From contig CM043953.1 in the NCBI GenBank assembly GCA_014529385.2, positions 107,826,549 to 107,886,548 of the forward strand: DNA of 60,000 nt. Direction: 5' to 3'. This DNA is from Adiantum capillus-veneris (lineage: Eukaryota > Streptophyta > Polypodiopsida > Polypodiales > Pteridaceae). Under the pieces are notes generated by a model. The model worked only from the letters and a program-made list of their open reading frames with translations. It searched no databases and had not been told where the DNA came from. Positions within the stretch are counted from its first letter, which is position 1; every line of letters begins with the position of its first letter. The translations under genes and the position numbers were made by a program. Shown piece after piece: positions 57,891 through 60,000 of this stretch.

Positions 57891-58939
57891 CAACATTCTA
57901 GAGAGGTACATGGATCGCGATCGTTCGTCCCAAAGTCAGCAAAAACAGTGAATAGATGATCCCAAAGGGTCGTTTTAGGGTCCCTGAAGCGTCTCCTAGG
58001 GTCAAAACAACATAAAATACGCATTTAAACATTCAAAACAGCGATTTAAGGTCTCAAACGCATAGTTGAACACCTACACCGAATCTTGAATGCTTACACT
58101 TGAATGGAAGAGCAAAGTAAGAGGAACACAATGCAATAAATGAATCTGAATTCGGATTACCATAGCCACACTAGCGAAGATTACAAGTTGGAGCAAGAGG
58201 AAACTCTCAAACGTATGCTGTCTTCTTCAAAACTTGTGATAAAAGAGGATCATGTTCAAACTTACAAAACTGACCTTTATAGTTTAGGTCTTTACAAATG
58301 GCTTGTCCGGCCAAAAAGTCCTAAACTTCTAACTGGATCTCCACTATACAAATGCTCTCGAAAAAATAATCAAAAATTTCTTTACAAGTTCTCGGAGAAG
58401 CTCTTTTACAAAAGGATGAGATTTTCGCAAAAGTGTAGATTCCCTTAAAAATGTGACTCTTTCTCTGGAGACCATTGCTTCATCCGCCAAATAGCTATCA
58501 TGGCCTTGTAAGGGTGCAGGCCATATTGGCTGGGCGTCTGTTGCCGGAACGAATTACAACACCTATAAATTGCATGCAACACAACCTAGATCAACATAAT
58601 GTCAATCAAGGACATAGATGACATGATAGGTGCACGGAGGCAATCTCTTTAGCTTGTCAGGCTGAGACCATCCCACACATACAACACTCTGGAAGGCTAA
58701 CTAATCCACAATCTAGAATCTCACTGCTCTCAACTACACCACCAACCCACATGCAGACAAACGGAAGGAAACTCAATAAACCATACTAGAATCATATGAA
58801 ACTTAAGGAACACCATCCCCTCACTAGGATACACCTATCTCAAAGCCTCTACACTCAAAATCCTCACTCTAGACCCATCTGCGAAAAATGCGTATGAAGA
58901 TAGAGCCAAATTTAAAAAATGCCTGAAATTGAAATCTAT
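57891..58939. other. Unassigned stretch
   Basis: No recognised gene. It starts with GGTACATGGATCGCGATCG at about 57,904, which shares its palindromic core with 57,037 in the gag-only element's leader. The open frame at 58,140-58,448 (plus) has no recognisable domain. Confidence 0.45.
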
Positions 58940-59469
58940 GAGTACCTATGTGTAGCTTATGTAGCCACAATTCTATTGACTACTTGCAAGCAAAAAATAG
59001 ACATTGTGTGATACACTTACGGCCACAAATAGCTCGTAGATGTGTCATCATGCGTGCTCCGTTTCGTGAGGAATGCTTGGCATCGATGCGTAGCTCTTGC
59101 CGAGCCTTGTCGGTTCTCCAATGCGATGATTGAGCGGGGAGTAGCACCAAGATGAAGCTCACGCTCTCTCTCTTTCACTCTCACACACACTCGACGACAG
59201 CTTAAAACTTAGATTATGATAAAAGTTCTCTTTACAAAATGACCTAGGTACCTTATATACTAAGGCTACTATAGGTTAAACCTAAAATAGAGTTCAAGGA
59301 GTAAAATGGCTTTGTGTTTACAATCTAGAAGTGCCATTGCACCCTGGCTCCCCAATTAGAATAGCTACTCATTACAAATGATGTTTTAACCATAATCTTT
59401 AGCATTTCATAACTCTCAAAAAATAAGGCTTTGTTGAGTTATGTCGTGTTGTTGACCCACAATTCAACA
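58940..59469 (-). repeat. 3' LTR of a minus-strand retroelement
   Basis: The right edge is defined by the minus-strand LTR start TGTTGAATTGTGGG at 59,469, directly after a purine tract. A TATA-like GTATATAAGGTA lies at about 59,255. The left border is approximate. Confidence 0.6.
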
Positions 59470-59593
59470 CTCGCCCCTTCCGAATTCATGTCGTCCCTGA
59501 CATGCCCTAGAGGTCAATGTCAATGCGGTCTTTGTTGTCATTTTGCTTTCTTGTGCTCCACTGCTTGTACTTTTGTCAAACCACACAAGAACT
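59470..59593 (-). mobile_element. Retroelement 3' internal end with polypurine tract
   Basis: On the minus strand a tail reading CQGRHEFGRGE leads into the purine tract GGAAGGGGCGAG (59,470-59,482) and the LTR. It separates the helicase fragment from the LTR by about 110 bp. Confidence 0.6.
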
Positions 59594-60000
59594 ATGATCC
59601 ATGAAAATCATAATTGATTGACGAACTTTTGTCCTTCACATTCATGCCCGAGCTACAACATCCGTTGCTATCATTATAGGGTTATTGCTAGATCTAAATT
59701 CAAAAGAACCCAATCTCGTTCAACTTGACTCTTATCATCATGGATAGATAAAGGTCCATCTATTACTTGCTTCAACAAATCTGTCAATTTTGAGTATTTC
59801 TCATTCTCAGAAACAACTTTACAATCTATAGAATTAAATGATTGGCTTTCATATCATCTTGTGAGCCAATGAAAACTTTGTAAGGATTTTGTAGAAATTG
59901 TCTGGCTAAACCTTCAACTTCTTTAGGCTAAGTTGACTCCAATACAAAGTTTTTCTATCATGCCAAATCTGGGAGATAATTTTTCAGATTGAGGTTCAAA
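59594..60000 (-). pseudogene. DEAD-box RNA helicase fragment (DBP2/RH20-like)
   Basis: The minus strand, read from 60,000, follows the DBP2/DDX5-type plant helicase: FEPQ, IISQIWHDRKTLYW, EGLARQFLQNPYKVFIGS, MKANH, IVKVVSENEKYSKLTDLLKQ, then DG joined directly to PLSIHDDKSQVERDWVL. The family normally has SIHGDK, and about 27 residues including motif IV are missing at the join. Next comes MIATDVVAR (motif V) and, after a frameshift, INYDFHGS. There are several frameshifts and stops. No intron is seen across this length, suggesting a processed copy. It continues beyond the window. The intact family unwinds RNA in ribosome biogenesis and mRNA decay; this copy is dead. Confidence 0.88.

Overview
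The window looks like retrotransposon-dominated intergenic DNA from a large land-plant nuclear genome. The evidence is several Ty3/gypsy elements with plant-type primer-binding sites, a LINE, a MITE, long GT/GA microsatellites, and decayed copies of plant housekeeping genes (HSP101/ClpB, allantoinase, a DEAD-box RNA helicase, a protein kinase). I see no intact host gene, no tRNA or rRNA gene and no bacterial-type feature. The species cannot be fixed from sequence alone; a seedless vascular plant or a gymnosperm is my guess, and the guess is weak.

Layout. 1-9,072: the 3' end of a gypsy element and an LTR-like region with about 285-bp degenerate tandem units. These are followed by an LTR (1,435-1,902 plus 8,964-9,059) that was split by a complete but gag-less gypsy element (Gypsy-1, 1,903-8,959: two LTRs, PBS, PR-RT-RNaseH-second RNaseH-IN). 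10,408-10,691: a Tourist-like MITE. 11,345-13,237 (minus): fragments of an allantoinase gene and of an HSP101/ClpB gene lying side by side in the same orientation. 14,494-14,687: a dispersed 20-bp repeat cluster. 15,139-15,629: a second, uninterrupted copy of the split LTR, which preserves the empty target site of Gypsy-1. 15,630-22,490: decayed gypsy element Gypsy-2 (gag to integrase N-terminus). 22,490-25,500 (minus): another gypsy element in permuted order (pol tail, PPT, LTR start, then gag-protease). 27,238-32,361: remnants of one or two gypsy elements with recognisable PBSs. 32,650-35,411 (minus): gag start, PBS and 1.6-kb LTR of another element, whose LTR has a second copy at 44,743-46,317.

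37,910-38,700 is a broken protein-kinase gene. 39,427-43,690 is a long broken gene for an unusual transposase-like protein with zinc-finger-like Cys pairs and possible RNase-H-fold acidic motifs. 49,160-52,990 is an L1-like LINE reverse transcriptase interrupted by a 2,598-bp apparent solo LTR (49,603-52,200). 53,040-57,890 (minus) is a small LTR element that holds only gag between its LTRs and has a tRNA-Asp-type PBS. 58,940-60,000 (minus) is an LTR and PPT abutting a DEAD-box helicase fragment that runs off the window end.

The history is layered insertion: LTRs inside LTRs, an LTR inside a LINE, and host-gene fragments carried or stranded among the elements. The items most worth follow-up are the transposase-like gene with the kinase upstream, the paired allantoinase/HSP101 fragments, the helicase fragment fused to a retroelement 3' end, and the gag-only element whose protease is cut off just before its catalytic motif.
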